Shown here: one piece after another, positions 15,361 to 21,214 of the stretch
Layout of the letters: every line of letters begins with the position of its first letter
Numbering within the stretch: the stretch's first letter is position 1
IMG/VR virus record: IMGVR_UViG_3300020595_000096
Location: 1-35,738 of that record
DNA: 35,738 nt
Direction: 5' to 3' (one strand)
Source: a virus
Made by a program: the position numbers and the translations under genes
The notes under the pieces: model-generated
Database searches by the model: none
Told to the model about the DNA's origin: nothing
The model's input: the letters and a program-made list of their open reading frames with translations, nothing else

Positions 15361-15612
15361 TTATTCAACCTCCTTTTCAGCATCTTCCAGAGATTCTACA
15401 ACCCACTTGGCTACTGCCTCCCAAGCTACAGCCCCCCTGTCATCACCATGTAGGTGAACTCCCCAGTGGGATTCAATACTCTTCATCAAACCACCTAAGT
15501 AGTGTTCGATTTCAGTATCGAAAGCCTGACCGTCAACCCCAGCCGGATTATCTCCAACTTTGAAAACGGTGGTGCTATCCATTAATTTCTCAGTGTTTTT
15601 TAGTTCGCTCAT
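15361..15612 (-). CDS. Hypothetical acidic protein, first gene of a seven-gene cluster
   Basis: 83 residues beginning MSELKNTEKLMDSTTVFKVG. Contains DTEIEHYLGGLMKSIESHWG and ends in an acidic helix. Its TATA box centre lies 24 bases upstream, so it is leaderless. No recognised family. Confidence 0.7.
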   Translation of the reverse strand: MSELKNTEKLMDSTTVFKVGDNPAGVDGQAFDTEIEHYLGGLMKSIESHWGVHLHGDDRGAVAWEAVAKWVVESLEDAEKEVE

Positions 15613-15630
15613 ATTTTAGCCAGACAGTAG

Positions 15631-15641
15631 GAGTATATAAC
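15631..15641 (-). promoter_or_regulatory. TATA box, 15.6-14.5 kb cluster
   Basis: Minus strand GTTATATACTC, centred 24 bases upstream of the ATG at 15612. It is of the TATATAC type. Confidence 0.7.
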
Positions 15642-15665
15642 AGTTACGGTCTAATTGTTTCTCCT

Positions 15666-15821
15666 CTATAGCTCCTCTATATCTTCAGTGTATATAGATG
15701 CCTCAGTCCAGAAGAATTCATAGGCCGAATGTTCTGCCTCATCTTCATCCTTTGCTTCTATATCTACATACTCTTCTTCGAACCTGACATATACTCTATA
15801 TTTCTTTTTCTTGTCGCTCAT
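15666..15821 (-). CDS. Small charged hypothetical protein
   Basis: 51 residues from the ATG preceded by GGAGGAAGA and overlapping the previous stop. MSDKKKKYRVYVRFEEEYVD looks like two beta strands, then an acidic helix with DEDEAEHSAYEFF. The pattern resembles small phage proteins in which a 'V.a.de.eA...A' helix follows a strand. Function unknown. Confidence 0.65.
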   Translation of the reverse strand: MSDKKKKYRVYVRFEEEYVDIEAKDEDEAEHSAYEFFWTEASIYTEDIEEL

Positions 15822-16012
15822 TATTCTTCCTCCATTTCTGCATTTGATGTGAATTTTACATACTTCAGATTGTACTCTGATTGTGTCAATATTTTGACTG
15901 GACAAATTAGTCTATATCCACCATCATTGGTAGGTATCCAAACCAACTCCTTTCCATAACAATCGCAATCGTCTTCATGACATCTAAACCTGTAATCTGC
16001 TTCAAGACTCAT
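15821..16012 (-). CDS. Cys-rich microprotein
   Basis: 63 residues. CHEDDCDC near residues 11-18 and a later Cys (RLICP) give four candidate metal ligands plus His12. Overlaps the upstream gene at ATGA. Function unknown. Confidence 0.6.
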   Translation of the reverse strand: MSLEADYRFRCHEDDCDCYGKELVWIPTNDGGYRLICPVKILTQSEYNLKYVKFTSNAEMEEE

Positions 16013-16146
16013 TCGTTAGCCTCCAATACGAGCTTTACAAGGGCCTTCCTTTCACCAAAGTAGGCTTCTGGCTTCCAACTCCATAGGACCATCTTTTCGT
16101 GATTGCTAAAGTCCTCTGGAATGGCCATTTCGATTATGTCACTCAT
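16009..16146 (-). CDS. Small hypothetical protein
   Basis: 45 residues from the ATG preceded by GGAGGAACTACG and overlapping the upstream TGA. The 61-codon form would start inside the upstream gene without a ribosome site. No recognised motif. Confidence 0.6.
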   Translation of the reverse strand: MSDIIEMAIPEDFSNHEKMVLWSWKPEAYFGERKALVKLVLEANE

Positions 16147-16334
16147 CGTAGTTCCTCCAAAGGTATAATCTGCTGCCAAGCTGAAGAACAACAAAAGCTA
16201 TTCTCATTGAAATAATGAGTACCGCATTTGTCATATTCCTCTACCATCAAATCTAACTTTTGGTCACAATCCTGACAAGGACCTACATCGTATGATGCAG
16301 CTTCCCAATCATCCATAAAATTGTCACTTACCAT
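16143..16334 (-). CDS. Cys-rich small protein
   Basis: 63 residues with CQDC at 20-23, C37, H40 and a CC pair at 48-49, enough for a zinc site. Starts directly after the previous TAG. Function unknown. Confidence 0.6.
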   Translation of the reverse strand: MVSDNFMDDWEAASYDVGPCQDCDQKLDLMVEEYDKCGTHYFNENSFCCSSAWQQIIPLEELR

Positions 16335-16433
16335 CTAAATATCTCCATACATATATTTGCCATTATGACAGTAATTGCATTTGTCATTAACTGTGTTTTC
16401 CTCATCTACTCTCTCTCCACAATCGGGACACAT
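16335..16433 (-). CDS. 32-residue zinc-ribbon microprotein
   Basis: MCPDCGERVDEENTVNDKCN then YCH: CxxC...CxxC, the shortest common zinc ribbon. An in-frame GTG at 16442 overlaps the upstream TGA (GTGA) and would add three residues; either start is possible. Confidence 0.6.
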   Translation of the reverse strand: MCPDCGERVDEENTVNDKCNYCHNGKYMYGDI

Positions 16434-16438
16434 ATAAC

Positions 16439-17050
16439 TCACCATCCATAACACCCGTCACAAACCCATCCTACATCAGAATCATTGGCTGAAGTCCAAC
16501 TCTGGTCTTTGTGGCCTCTACTGTATTCATAGACTTCCATTTGGTCGTATCCAGTTATAGCTCCCTTATATGATTCACCAGTATAACAAGTCTCACAAAC
16601 TATCCTTAATGGATTCTTAATTAAATCCTTAGCATAATGATAGATATTATTCTCGGTAATTGTAATGCCTTCTAAAAGCATCATCCTAATTTCTTCATGA
16701 GTCTTTTTTCGACTAGCCATAGCTAAATCTATACCAGCTCCTCTGTCCTCATCATTATCTCCAGAAGGTTCCCATTCTGGGTCGTTTCTCCACTCTCTTA
16801 CTGCCTCGACATTGGTTTGAGCTAATAATGCATAAGCATCCTTTCCACCATATACTCCATAGCCTTCGTAATTCTTTTCTTCAAAGACTTCTCCATCTGG
16901 AGACATAAGATAATTAGTTGATTTACATCCTCCTAAGTCATCACCATCTCCAAAACATTCTTCACATTTGAAACAGGCATCGTGTCTATCTGGGCCATCA
17001 CTCAACATAGGCAAATCACATGATGCACAATGAAATCCAAAGCTACCCAT
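16439..17050 (-). CDS. Multi-CxxC protein, largest accessory-region gene
   Basis: 203 residues from the ATG coupled (TAATG) to the upstream gene. The longer 219-codon frame begins at a TTG and is less likely. Cys pairs: CASC (8-11), CFKCEEC (26-32) plus C42, then CETC near 153-156 and CDGC near 197-200. The two ends could form separate zinc ribbons around an acidic helical middle. Possible nucleic-acid or protein adaptor for takeover of the host; no enzyme motif seen. Confidence 0.75.
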   Translation of the reverse strand: MGSFGFHCASCDLPMLSDGPDRHDACFKCEECFGDGDDLGGCKSTNYLMSPDGEVFEEKNYEGYGVYGGKDAYALLAQTNVEAVREWRNDPEWEPSGDNDEDRGAGIDLAMASRKKTHEEIRMMLLEGITITENNIYHYAKDLIKNPLRIVCETCYTGESYKGAITGYDQMEVYEYSRGHKDQSWTSANDSDVGWVCDGCYGW

Positions 17051-17163
17051 TAGTGAAGCTCCATACGTAGTGTTTCCATAAGGTCGAGCTTGTAGCAAGT
17101 ACAGTTTCGACAGTCGCAGTCAAGCGGATTTGAGGCATTGCAGCCAACTTTGTGTCCATTCAT
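17050..17163 (-). CDS. 37-residue Cys-rich microprotein
   Basis: CDCRNCTC is a dense four-Cys cluster with a further Cys at residue 8 and His4. First gene after a TATA box centred 23 bases upstream, so leaderless, and coupled to the next gene by TAATG. Metal binding or redox activity is possible. Confidence 0.6.
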   Translation of the reverse strand: MNGHKVGCNASNPLDCDCRNCTCYKLDLMETLRMELH

Positions 17164-17180
17164 ATTGGACCAGTAGCGTA

Positions 17181-17191
17181 GTCTATATAAC
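17181..17191 (-). promoter_or_regulatory. Early-type TATA box, 17.16 kb
   Basis: Minus strand GTTATATAGAC, the same core as at 19860 and 17627. It is 23 bases upstream of the ATG at 17163 and lies at the end of the upstream zinc gene. Confidence 0.75.
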
Positions 17192-17193
17192 AT

Positions 17194-17370
17194 CTATGCC
17201 TCATCCCTTCTAAGCACGAATCCCTTACAAAACATACACGAATCCCACTTGTGAATTAGCCCATTTTTATCTACCAGACTTGTACTGTAGAATCCTTTTT
17301 TGTCACACTTAGGACATTGAGAATACTTGTCTTTTTTATCCCACCAATTACCAGCTCCAACTAAACTCAT
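17194..17370 (-). CDS. 58-residue zinc-ribbon protein
   Basis: CPKC (19-22) and CMFC (45-48), spaced like a zinc ribbon. Begins MSLVGAGNWWDKKDKYSQCP; GGAGG lies just upstream. It overlaps the preceding gene's stop. Nucleic-acid binding is plausible. Confidence 0.65.
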   Translation of the reverse strand: MSLVGAGNWWDKKDKYSQCPKCDKKGFYSTSLVDKNGLIHKWDSCMFCKGFVLRRDEA

Positions 17371-17606
17371 TAGTCCTCCTTGTAGAATAAATACTGTTGT
17401 AGAATATACTTATAACAAATGTCTGATTCATCCGCATAGTCTATCATTATTTCATCCCATACTTCTTGCGGAATATACTTCATTATGATTACATTAGTCC
17501 TACGCATACGGGCCGCAGGGGAACTTCTCTGATAATCAGTCCTGTTATTCCATTCATCATCTAGTTTCTGGATTCGGGCTTTTCGATTAGGTCGTGTCTC
17601 GTTCAT
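17370..17606 (-). CDS. Hypothetical protein, first gene of accessory operon
   Basis: 78 residues: basic N-terminus (MNETRPNRKARIQKLDDEWN), then RSSPAARMRRTNVIIMKYIP and an acidic C-terminus. ATG is 27 bases from a TATA box. No family recognised; the basic start suggests nucleic-acid contact. Confidence 0.7.
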   Translation of the reverse strand: MNETRPNRKARIQKLDDEWNNRTDYQRSSPAARMRRTNVIIMKYIPQEVWDEIMIDYADESDICYKYILQQYLFYKED

Positions 17607-17626
17607 AGCTTCCCTAACGGCGGGAG

Positions 17627-17638
17627 GTCTATATATCG
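17627..17638 (-). promoter_or_regulatory. Early-type TATA box, 17.6 kb operon
   Basis: Minus strand CGATATATAGAC, centred 27 bases upstream of the ATG at 17606; leaderless arrangement. Confidence 0.75.
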
Positions 17639-17757
17639 TTATGCCTTCTTTATATAGGCAGCTCTACAGATTTTGCTCTAAACTAGGGTATATAAAGGCC
17701 TGAATTTTTCAATGCAATTTTAAAGGTTACCCTATATATAAGGAGTATATATACTAA

Positions 17758-17907
17758 ATGTCCAAATTCAATATAAAGCCTCTGGGCCTATGGTGTATAT
17801 GTACCCTTTGTGATTGTATCCGAATACCCTTTTCAGCCAATAGCGGCCGTTTAAATGCACATTTTTCATTTAGTATACAACCTCTAGTTGTTAACCTAAA
17901 ACCCTAA
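17758..17907 (+). CDS. Possible 49-residue Cys-cluster protein
   Basis: ATG at 17758 lies 23 bases after a TATA box (CTATATATAAGG, 17731-17742). The product has CICTLCDC near residues 14-21, like the other Cys-rich microproteins. Against it, the ORF runs into the AACCTAA motif region and is not coupled to any gene. Low confidence. Confidence 0.3.
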   Translation: MSKFNIKPLGLWCICTLCDCIRIPFSANSGRLNAHFSFSIQPLVVNLKP

Positions 17908-18040
17908 AAACCAAAACTCCTAAACAACCTAAAACACATAGCAACCTAATATACAATATGGCTTTTCGCCATTAATCTAAATTCCCCAATTATCCTAATT
18001 ACCCAATTACCTAATTAGCCTAATGTCCAGAGGGCGTAAA

Positions 18041-18050
18041 GTATATATGC
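18041..18050 (+). promoter_or_regulatory. TATA box of the plus-strand operon
   Basis: GTATATATGC, about 59 bases upstream of the ATG at 18104. It implies a 30-40 base leader that carries GGAGGAAA before the ATG. The longer ORF from 18023 would include this box. Confidence 0.6.
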
Positions 18051-18103
18051 ACTGCCCCCTAGTGTGTTACAGCTTGGATGGAAATCTAAGTGGAGGAAAC
18101 TCT

Positions 18104-18226
18104 ATGAACGACACACGCCAAAAAAAAGAATGTCCGAAATGTCTAGAACTTAGAAAAGAATACATTGTGAAAGTTAAACCTTTTGTATTCTGCTCGGAGA
18201 AATGCTTAGAGGCTGGAAATGCCTAG
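18104..18226 (+). CDS. 40-residue zinc-ribbon protein
   Basis: CPKC (10-13) and CSEKC (30-34) in a compact fold, MNDTRQKKECPKCLELRKEY at the start. Ribosome site GGAGG 8 bases before the ATG decides the start. One of three plus-strand genes. Function unknown. Confidence 0.7.
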   Translation: MNDTRQKKECPKCLELRKEYIVKVKPFVFCSEKCLEAGNA

Positions 18227-18491
18227 AGGCTACACACCAAGATGGGCTACCATGTATTGGATATGGGAAGATGACAATCAAGAAATTGAAGTCGAACCAT
18301 ATTGCGGACCTGAGTGGAGAAAAGTCCATAAGATTATTATGGAATATGAAGCCACCGGAGAAAGTCCAACTCACGGTAGACCAATAGCATCAACACCATT
18401 TAAAGAAGTCTATGACCAAGAGGGTGGAGTAGACCCATATTACATGAGCTACAAAATCGTGGATGGAAAAATAAAATGGTTTGAAGACTAA
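18219..18491 (+). CDS. Hypothetical protein of plus-strand operon
   Basis: 90 residues starting 8 bases inside the zinc gene. MPRGYTPRWATMYWIWEDDN is aromatic-rich; the rest is mixed. No recognised motif. Translational coupling supports it. The 61- and 66-codon frames overlapping it are shadows. Confidence 0.7.
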   Translation: MPRGYTPRWATMYWIWEDDNQEIEVEPYCGPEWRKVHKIIMEYEATGESPTHGRPIASTPFKEVYDQEGGVDPYYMSYKIVDGKIKWFED

Positions 18492-18500
18492 AACCGGTTA

Positions 18501-18522
18501 CCACAGAACTCCGGTTCTGTGG
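18501..18522 (+). repeat. Perfect 9-bp hairpin between plus-strand genes
   Basis: CCACAGAAC - TCCG - GTTCTGTGG, ten bases after the stop at 18491 and upstream of the zinc gene at 18539. Could be an attenuator, RNA-processing site or operator. Confidence 0.7.
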
Positions 18523-18538
18523 AACTAAAGGTGAATAA

Positions 18539-18622
18539 ATGATTTGTGAATTATGCAATAAAAATCAAAAGCTAACAAACCATTATGGTAAATGTATTTA
18601 CTGTGGTCATAGAAATAGGTAG
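18539..18622 (+). CDS. 27-residue zinc-ribbon microprotein
   Basis: MICELCNKNQKLTNHYGKCI then YCGH: CxxC (3-6), His15 and CxxC (19-22). AAAGGTGA lies upstream of the ATG. Last gene of the plus-strand operon, ending on a terminator hairpin. Confidence 0.65.
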   Translation: MICELCNKNQKLTNHYGKCIYCGHRNR

Positions 18623-18623
18623 C

Positions 18624-18639
18624 TACCCATTTTTGGGTA
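18624..18639. terminator. Bidirectional terminator hairpin
   Basis: TACCCA-TTTT-TGGGTA between convergent operons ending at 18622 (plus) and 18661 (minus). A sister hairpin with the same geometry is at 19951-19966. Confidence 0.65.
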
Positions 18640-18660
18640 CCCCTAGCCGATAGTTAACCC

Positions 18661-18837
18661 TCAGGACTTTAGCTGACTTATGACTATCTGAGTCTCTTCT
18701 ACTGTCAATGTCTTAGCCTGTACCTTAGTATTCTTTCTATTCATACTATAATTACATCTAAAGCATCTCCAAGATTTATTCTTGTCGTTACCTGCTCGGT
18801 AGACATAACACTTAGGACATCTTAATACATAGAACAT
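18661..18837 (-). CDS. 58-residue zinc-ribbon protein
   Basis: MFYVLRCPKCYVYRAGNDKN: CPKC (7-10) and CFRC (25-28), then a basic helix (NRKNTKVQAK). Resembles small zinc-ribbon transcription-type proteins. TAATG overlap with the upstream gene. Last gene of its operon. Confidence 0.7.
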   Translation of the reverse strand: MFYVLRCPKCYVYRAGNDKNKSWRCFRCNYSMNRKNTKVQAKTLTVEETQIVISQLKS

Positions 18838-18920
18838 TAGACATCCTTTATTATTTTATTACAAAGAACGCATTGCCATCCTTTGCTATTGCATACTTGG
18901 GCTTCGTGTTTACAGCTCAT
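18837..18920 (-). CDS. 27-residue Cys/His microprotein
   Basis: MSCKHEAQVCNSKGWQCVLC has Cys3, His5, Cys10, Cys17 and Cys20, a likely metal site. Overlaps both neighbours (ATGA and TAATG). Confidence 0.55.
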   Translation of the reverse strand: MSCKHEAQVCNSKGWQCVLCNKIIKDV

Positions 18921-19021
18921 ATTTTGGGGGCCACAAGGTGTTCAATGAACGAACACGTTATGAAAAAACTAATCGTCGTGCGTAGCTCTCTTACGCCACT
19001 ATTCCTTATGACCTTTCCCAT
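18917..19021 (-). CDS. 34-residue hypothetical protein
   Basis: Starts directly after the TAA of the upstream gene and ends in ATGA with the next. Middle is hydrophobic (ISFFITCSFIEHLV), perhaps a short membrane or buried helix. Function unknown. Confidence 0.5.
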   Translation of the reverse strand: MGKVIRNSGVRELRTTISFFITCSFIEHLVAPKI

Positions 19022-19243
19022 TTATGCTATACGGTCGCCTAAGTCCCTGTATCTATTGAATACGGCAGTCTGATTGCCTACAATATATATCGTACTAGTG
19101 TTGTATGAATACTCTGCTTTACCTTGTGTTTCTCTAGGCCATATGCCTATCTTCTTATGATGTAAAGGATGGCGTGCATTTTGCATTGTCTTCTGCCATC
19201 TCTTAGCTACTGCCAATGAATTAACTCTTACAGTCTTAAGCAT
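19022..19243 (-). CDS. Basic hypothetical protein
   Basis: 73 residues, strongly basic at the N-terminus (VAKRWQKTMQNARHPLHHKK), then a beta pattern TSTIYIVGNQTAVF. No family recognised. Overlaps the upstream stop. Nucleic-acid binding is plausible from charge alone. Confidence 0.65.
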   Translation of the reverse strand: MLKTVRVNSLAVAKRWQKTMQNARHPLHHKKIGIWPRETQGKAEYSYNTSTIYIVGNQTAVFNRYRDLGDRIA

Positions 19244-19388
19244 CTATCCTCACTTCGTAAATATCTCCTTCAACATCAAAATCAACTTCTTTTACATAAG
19301 AAGCCCACCATTTGTCTGCTTCCTTTTTAGTCCAAAATGCTTTCTCTGGTAGTCCTGCTCTTAAATATACATAGATGAACTCAGTCAT
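19236..19388 (-). CDS. 50-residue hypothetical protein
   Basis: MTEFIYVYLRAGLPEKAFWT then KKEADKWWASYVKE and an acidic strand. Coupled on both sides. Similar in build to the 15666-15821 product (strand, 'K.EAD..w' helix, strand). Confidence 0.6.
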   Translation of the reverse strand: MTEFIYVYLRAGLPEKAFWTKKEADKWWASYVKEVDFDVEGDIYEVRIDA

Positions 19389-19516
19389 TGGGACAACCTC
19401 AATATCTCTTCTTCTGCAAAATCCTTTGTCAGTCCATTAACTAAACCTTCTGGAGCTTTTAGAATATCAATACACATAAGCAAATACTTAGCCTTGTTAA
19501 CTTCTATCTTAGACAT
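19385..19516 (-). CDS. 43-residue helical protein
   Basis: MSKIEVNKAKYLLMCIDILK then a short acidic helix. Start overlaps the preceding stop (TAATG); end overlaps the next ATG (ATGA). Function unknown. Confidence 0.6.
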   Translation of the reverse strand: MSKIEVNKAKYLLMCIDILKAPEGLVNGLTKDFAEEEILRLSQ

Positions 19517-19815
19517 TAGTCACCGCCATACTGTTTTAGTAAATCTTTGAGTTTCTTAGCTTCTGAGGCTTTTAAGGCCTTACCAGCCTCTTTGGGTACA
19601 ACTCCAGCCAACTCATCCTTAACCGTCCTTAACGCGTCTTTAAGGTGTATCCTTGCACGTCTTAGCTCATGCTCATGAACTTCCATAGCCTTATCTAAAT
19701 CTAATGCATCCTCATCAGATATAGTATATGTCGTTTCTATATCAGCCCGTGCTGATTCATATTGCTTGCTTGTAGGAGTTGTGACTCCTAACTTTATTGT
19801 TACTTGTTTTAACAT
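19516..19815 (-). CDS. Helical protein, first gene of 19.8 kb operon
   Basis: 99 residues from the ATG at 19815, which has GGTGA upstream; the longer frame to 19872 would include the TATA box. MLKQVTIKLGVTTPTSKQYE looks like a strand, then long charged helices (VHEHELRRARIHLKDALRTV). Lys-rich C-terminus. No recognised family. Confidence 0.7.
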   Translation of the reverse strand: MLKQVTIKLGVTTPTSKQYESARADIETTYTISDEDALDLDKAMEVHEHELRRARIHLKDALRTVKDELAGVVPKEAGKALKASEAKKLKDLLKQYGGD

Positions 19816-19859
19816 TGTTTCACCATGTTTTACATTGAGTATTTTAGTTAGGACAGGGG

Positions 19860-19870
19860 GTCTATATAAC
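19860..19870 (-). promoter_or_regulatory. Early-type TATA box, 19.8 kb operon
   Basis: Minus strand GTTATATAGAC, identical to the box at 17181-17191. Predicted leader about 24 bases to the ATG at 19815. Confidence 0.75.
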
Positions 19871-19884
19871 ATTAACTATGACAG

Positions 19885-19908
19885 ACACACACCTTCATTT
19901 CCACTGGA
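19885..19908. repeat. 24-base inverted repeat, left arm
   Basis: Starts ACACACACC, ends TTTCCACTGGA; exact reverse complement at 20091-20114. Confidence 0.9.
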
Positions 19909-20027
19909 GATTTTATTCTAAGTCTCTACAAAACTTTCTAAACTAATAACTACTCAAAAATGAGTATCTACCCACAAATAAGTAGCTCTAGGCTAATAGT
20001 TAACCCTTAGGACTTTGCTCTAAAAAA

Positions 20028-20084
20028 CAAAAAAGGTTCGACGGCTTATTATTAAAATCAAGAATAAAGTCTTTATTTTAATAA
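20028..20084 (-). terminator. AT-rich terminator after tail operon
   Basis: A 10-bp stem TTATTAAAAT/ATTTTAATAA (20049-20058, 20075-20084), with an inner alternative AATAAAG/CTTTATT. On the minus strand T-runs flank it, a form that fits archaeal U-rich termination. Confidence 0.55.
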
Positions 20085-20090
20085 AAAAGT

Positions 20091-20114
20091 TCCAGTGGAA
20101 ATGAAGGTGTGTGT
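20091..20114. repeat. 24-base inverted repeat, right arm
   Basis: Reverse complement of 19885-19908. It lies two bases beyond the stop codon of the tail-hub gene. The adjoining GT run has one more unit than the AC run of the left arm. Confidence 0.9.
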
Positions 20115-20116
20115 GT

Positions 20117-21214
20117 CTACACTAAATTAAGTTCAATGTATTCTTTTAATGTTAATTCTGGTCTACCTAATGTTATCTTAGAAGTTATGTTATCTGTAAA
20201 ACTATGTTGTACTTTAACTACAGGAAGAGTCTCTTCTTTCTCATAAGCTATATTCTTTATCTTAATGTAATCACCTACTGTTATATGTTCTGCATTCTTT
20301 AATGTAACATCATAATTAAATGTAGGTTCTTTTAATCTAGTAACTACTTGATAAGCTAACATTTCTAATATACCTTTCTGGTCGTCTTCTACTTTATACA
20401 ATTTACTTCTAACACCAAACCTTCTAACACTATCATCATCCGTTACAGTTACATATATGGCAGGGTCCTTTGTACTTTGATAGGTTGCACTGTTTACTAC
20501 TTGTGTTATATCTGTTTTTGTCACAAGCCCATCACCTACCAAGTCTCGACTTTTATCTGATAAAATTAATATAGGCATTTCATATCTTTTATTGGAAGGG
20601 TCTTCTAACCAAAAGTCCATAACTTTATTTCTTTTAATTGCATATCTCCACTTTACTACCGTTACTTCATTATGTTCTGTGTTATCTATAAATGCTTCCA
20701 TGTTTGTAAAACACTTATCTAAAAACTGACGTCTTGTTTGTAATCCTTCTAATTGCATTTCTTCAGTAGCTATAATGCCACTACCTTTCAATAAATTACT
20801 CGTGTCTATTTCTTTATAATTACAAGCATCAGCAGCTAAGAAGTATAAATCCTGACCTACAATATCACTTAACTTGTAGTCTACATATTCAGAAGTCTGT
20901 AAAAAAGTAACATAATCTACTGCGGTAATTATAGTAATATCTATAGATGGAGACGCTTCAACTACTACTCCCATAAAATCAAGGTTGTGACTATCTGCAA
21001 GAGTTACATCATTTTGACCTACCTTTAAAGTTACTTTAGCTCCAAGCCTTGCTAGTTGTTTTTGGTCAAGAGAAGATAACGCAATAGTAACTGTACGCCC
21101 TGCATTTATTGTATGTGAATATTCAAGGGCAGTAATAGAAGATATTGGGACCCCATCAATCTCACAAATAATGTCTATTAAATCACTTACTAGTTTGTAT
21201 CTAGTCTCTGCCAT
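20117..21214 (-). CDS. Tail hub / baseplate protein (probable)
   Basis: 365 residues. N-terminal strands (ICEIDGVPISSITALEYSHT) with the 'i.g..v....s..y' pattern and a C-terminal HITVGDYIKIKNIAYEKEET followed by KVQHSFTDNITSKITLGRPE match the general architecture of gp27/late-control-D type hubs, which end in an oligosaccharide-binding-like barrel ('v.H.......T.l.LG'). It would cap the tail tube and hold the tip. Last gene of the late operon, one base overlap with the upstream gene. Confidence 0.7.
   Translation of the reverse strand: MAETRYKLVSDLIDIICEIDGVPISSITALEYSHTINAGRTVTIALSSLDQKQLARLGAKVTLKVGQNDVTLADSHNLDFMGVVVEASPSIDITIITAVDYVTFLQTSEYVDYKLSDIVGQDLYFLAADACNYKEIDTSNLLKGSGIIATEEMQLEGLQTRRQFLDKCFTNMEAFIDNTEHNEVTVVKWRYAIKRNKVMDFWLEDPSNKRYEMPILILSDKSRDLVGDGLVTKTDITQVVNSATYQSTKDPAIYVTVTDDDSVRRFGVRSKLYKVEDDQKGILEMLAYQVVTRLKEPTFNYDVTLKNAEHITVGDYIKIKNIAYEKEETLPVVKVQHSFTDNITSKITLGRPELTLKEYIELNLV

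Larger units (their letters stand above)
17607..18103. other. Non-coding control region 2 between divergent operons
   Basis: About 500 bases separating a minus and a plus operon. It contains at least six TATA-like strings (17627, 17650, 17689, 17731, 17742, 18041), an ACAAC-CTCTA-GTTGT hairpin near 17879-17893, and a run of AACCTAA, CCCTAA and CCTAATTA motifs at 17890-18025. A 49-codon plus-strand ORF is the only possible gene. Confidence 0.6.
19816..20116. other. Non-coding region 3: promoter, inverted repeat and terminators
   Basis: About 300 bases between the end of the tail operon and the first gene of the 19.8 kb operon. It carries an early-type TATA box (19860-19870), a 24-base inverted repeat (19885-19908 and 20091-20114), a TACTCA-AAAA-TGAGTA hairpin (19951-19966) and a long AT stem (20049-20084) with oligo-T tracts on the minus strand. 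Confidence 0.65.

Noticed and set aside
17050-17098. 219-codon TTG start for the multi-CxxC gene
   Set aside because: It would overlap most of the 37-codon gene; the ATG at 17050 is coupled by TAATG and gives the more usual arrangement.
13913-17222. 13-base direct repeat TTCTAAGCACGAA at about 13913 and 17208
   Set aside because: Matches of this length are expected by chance in 36 kb, and one copy is inside a coding sequence.
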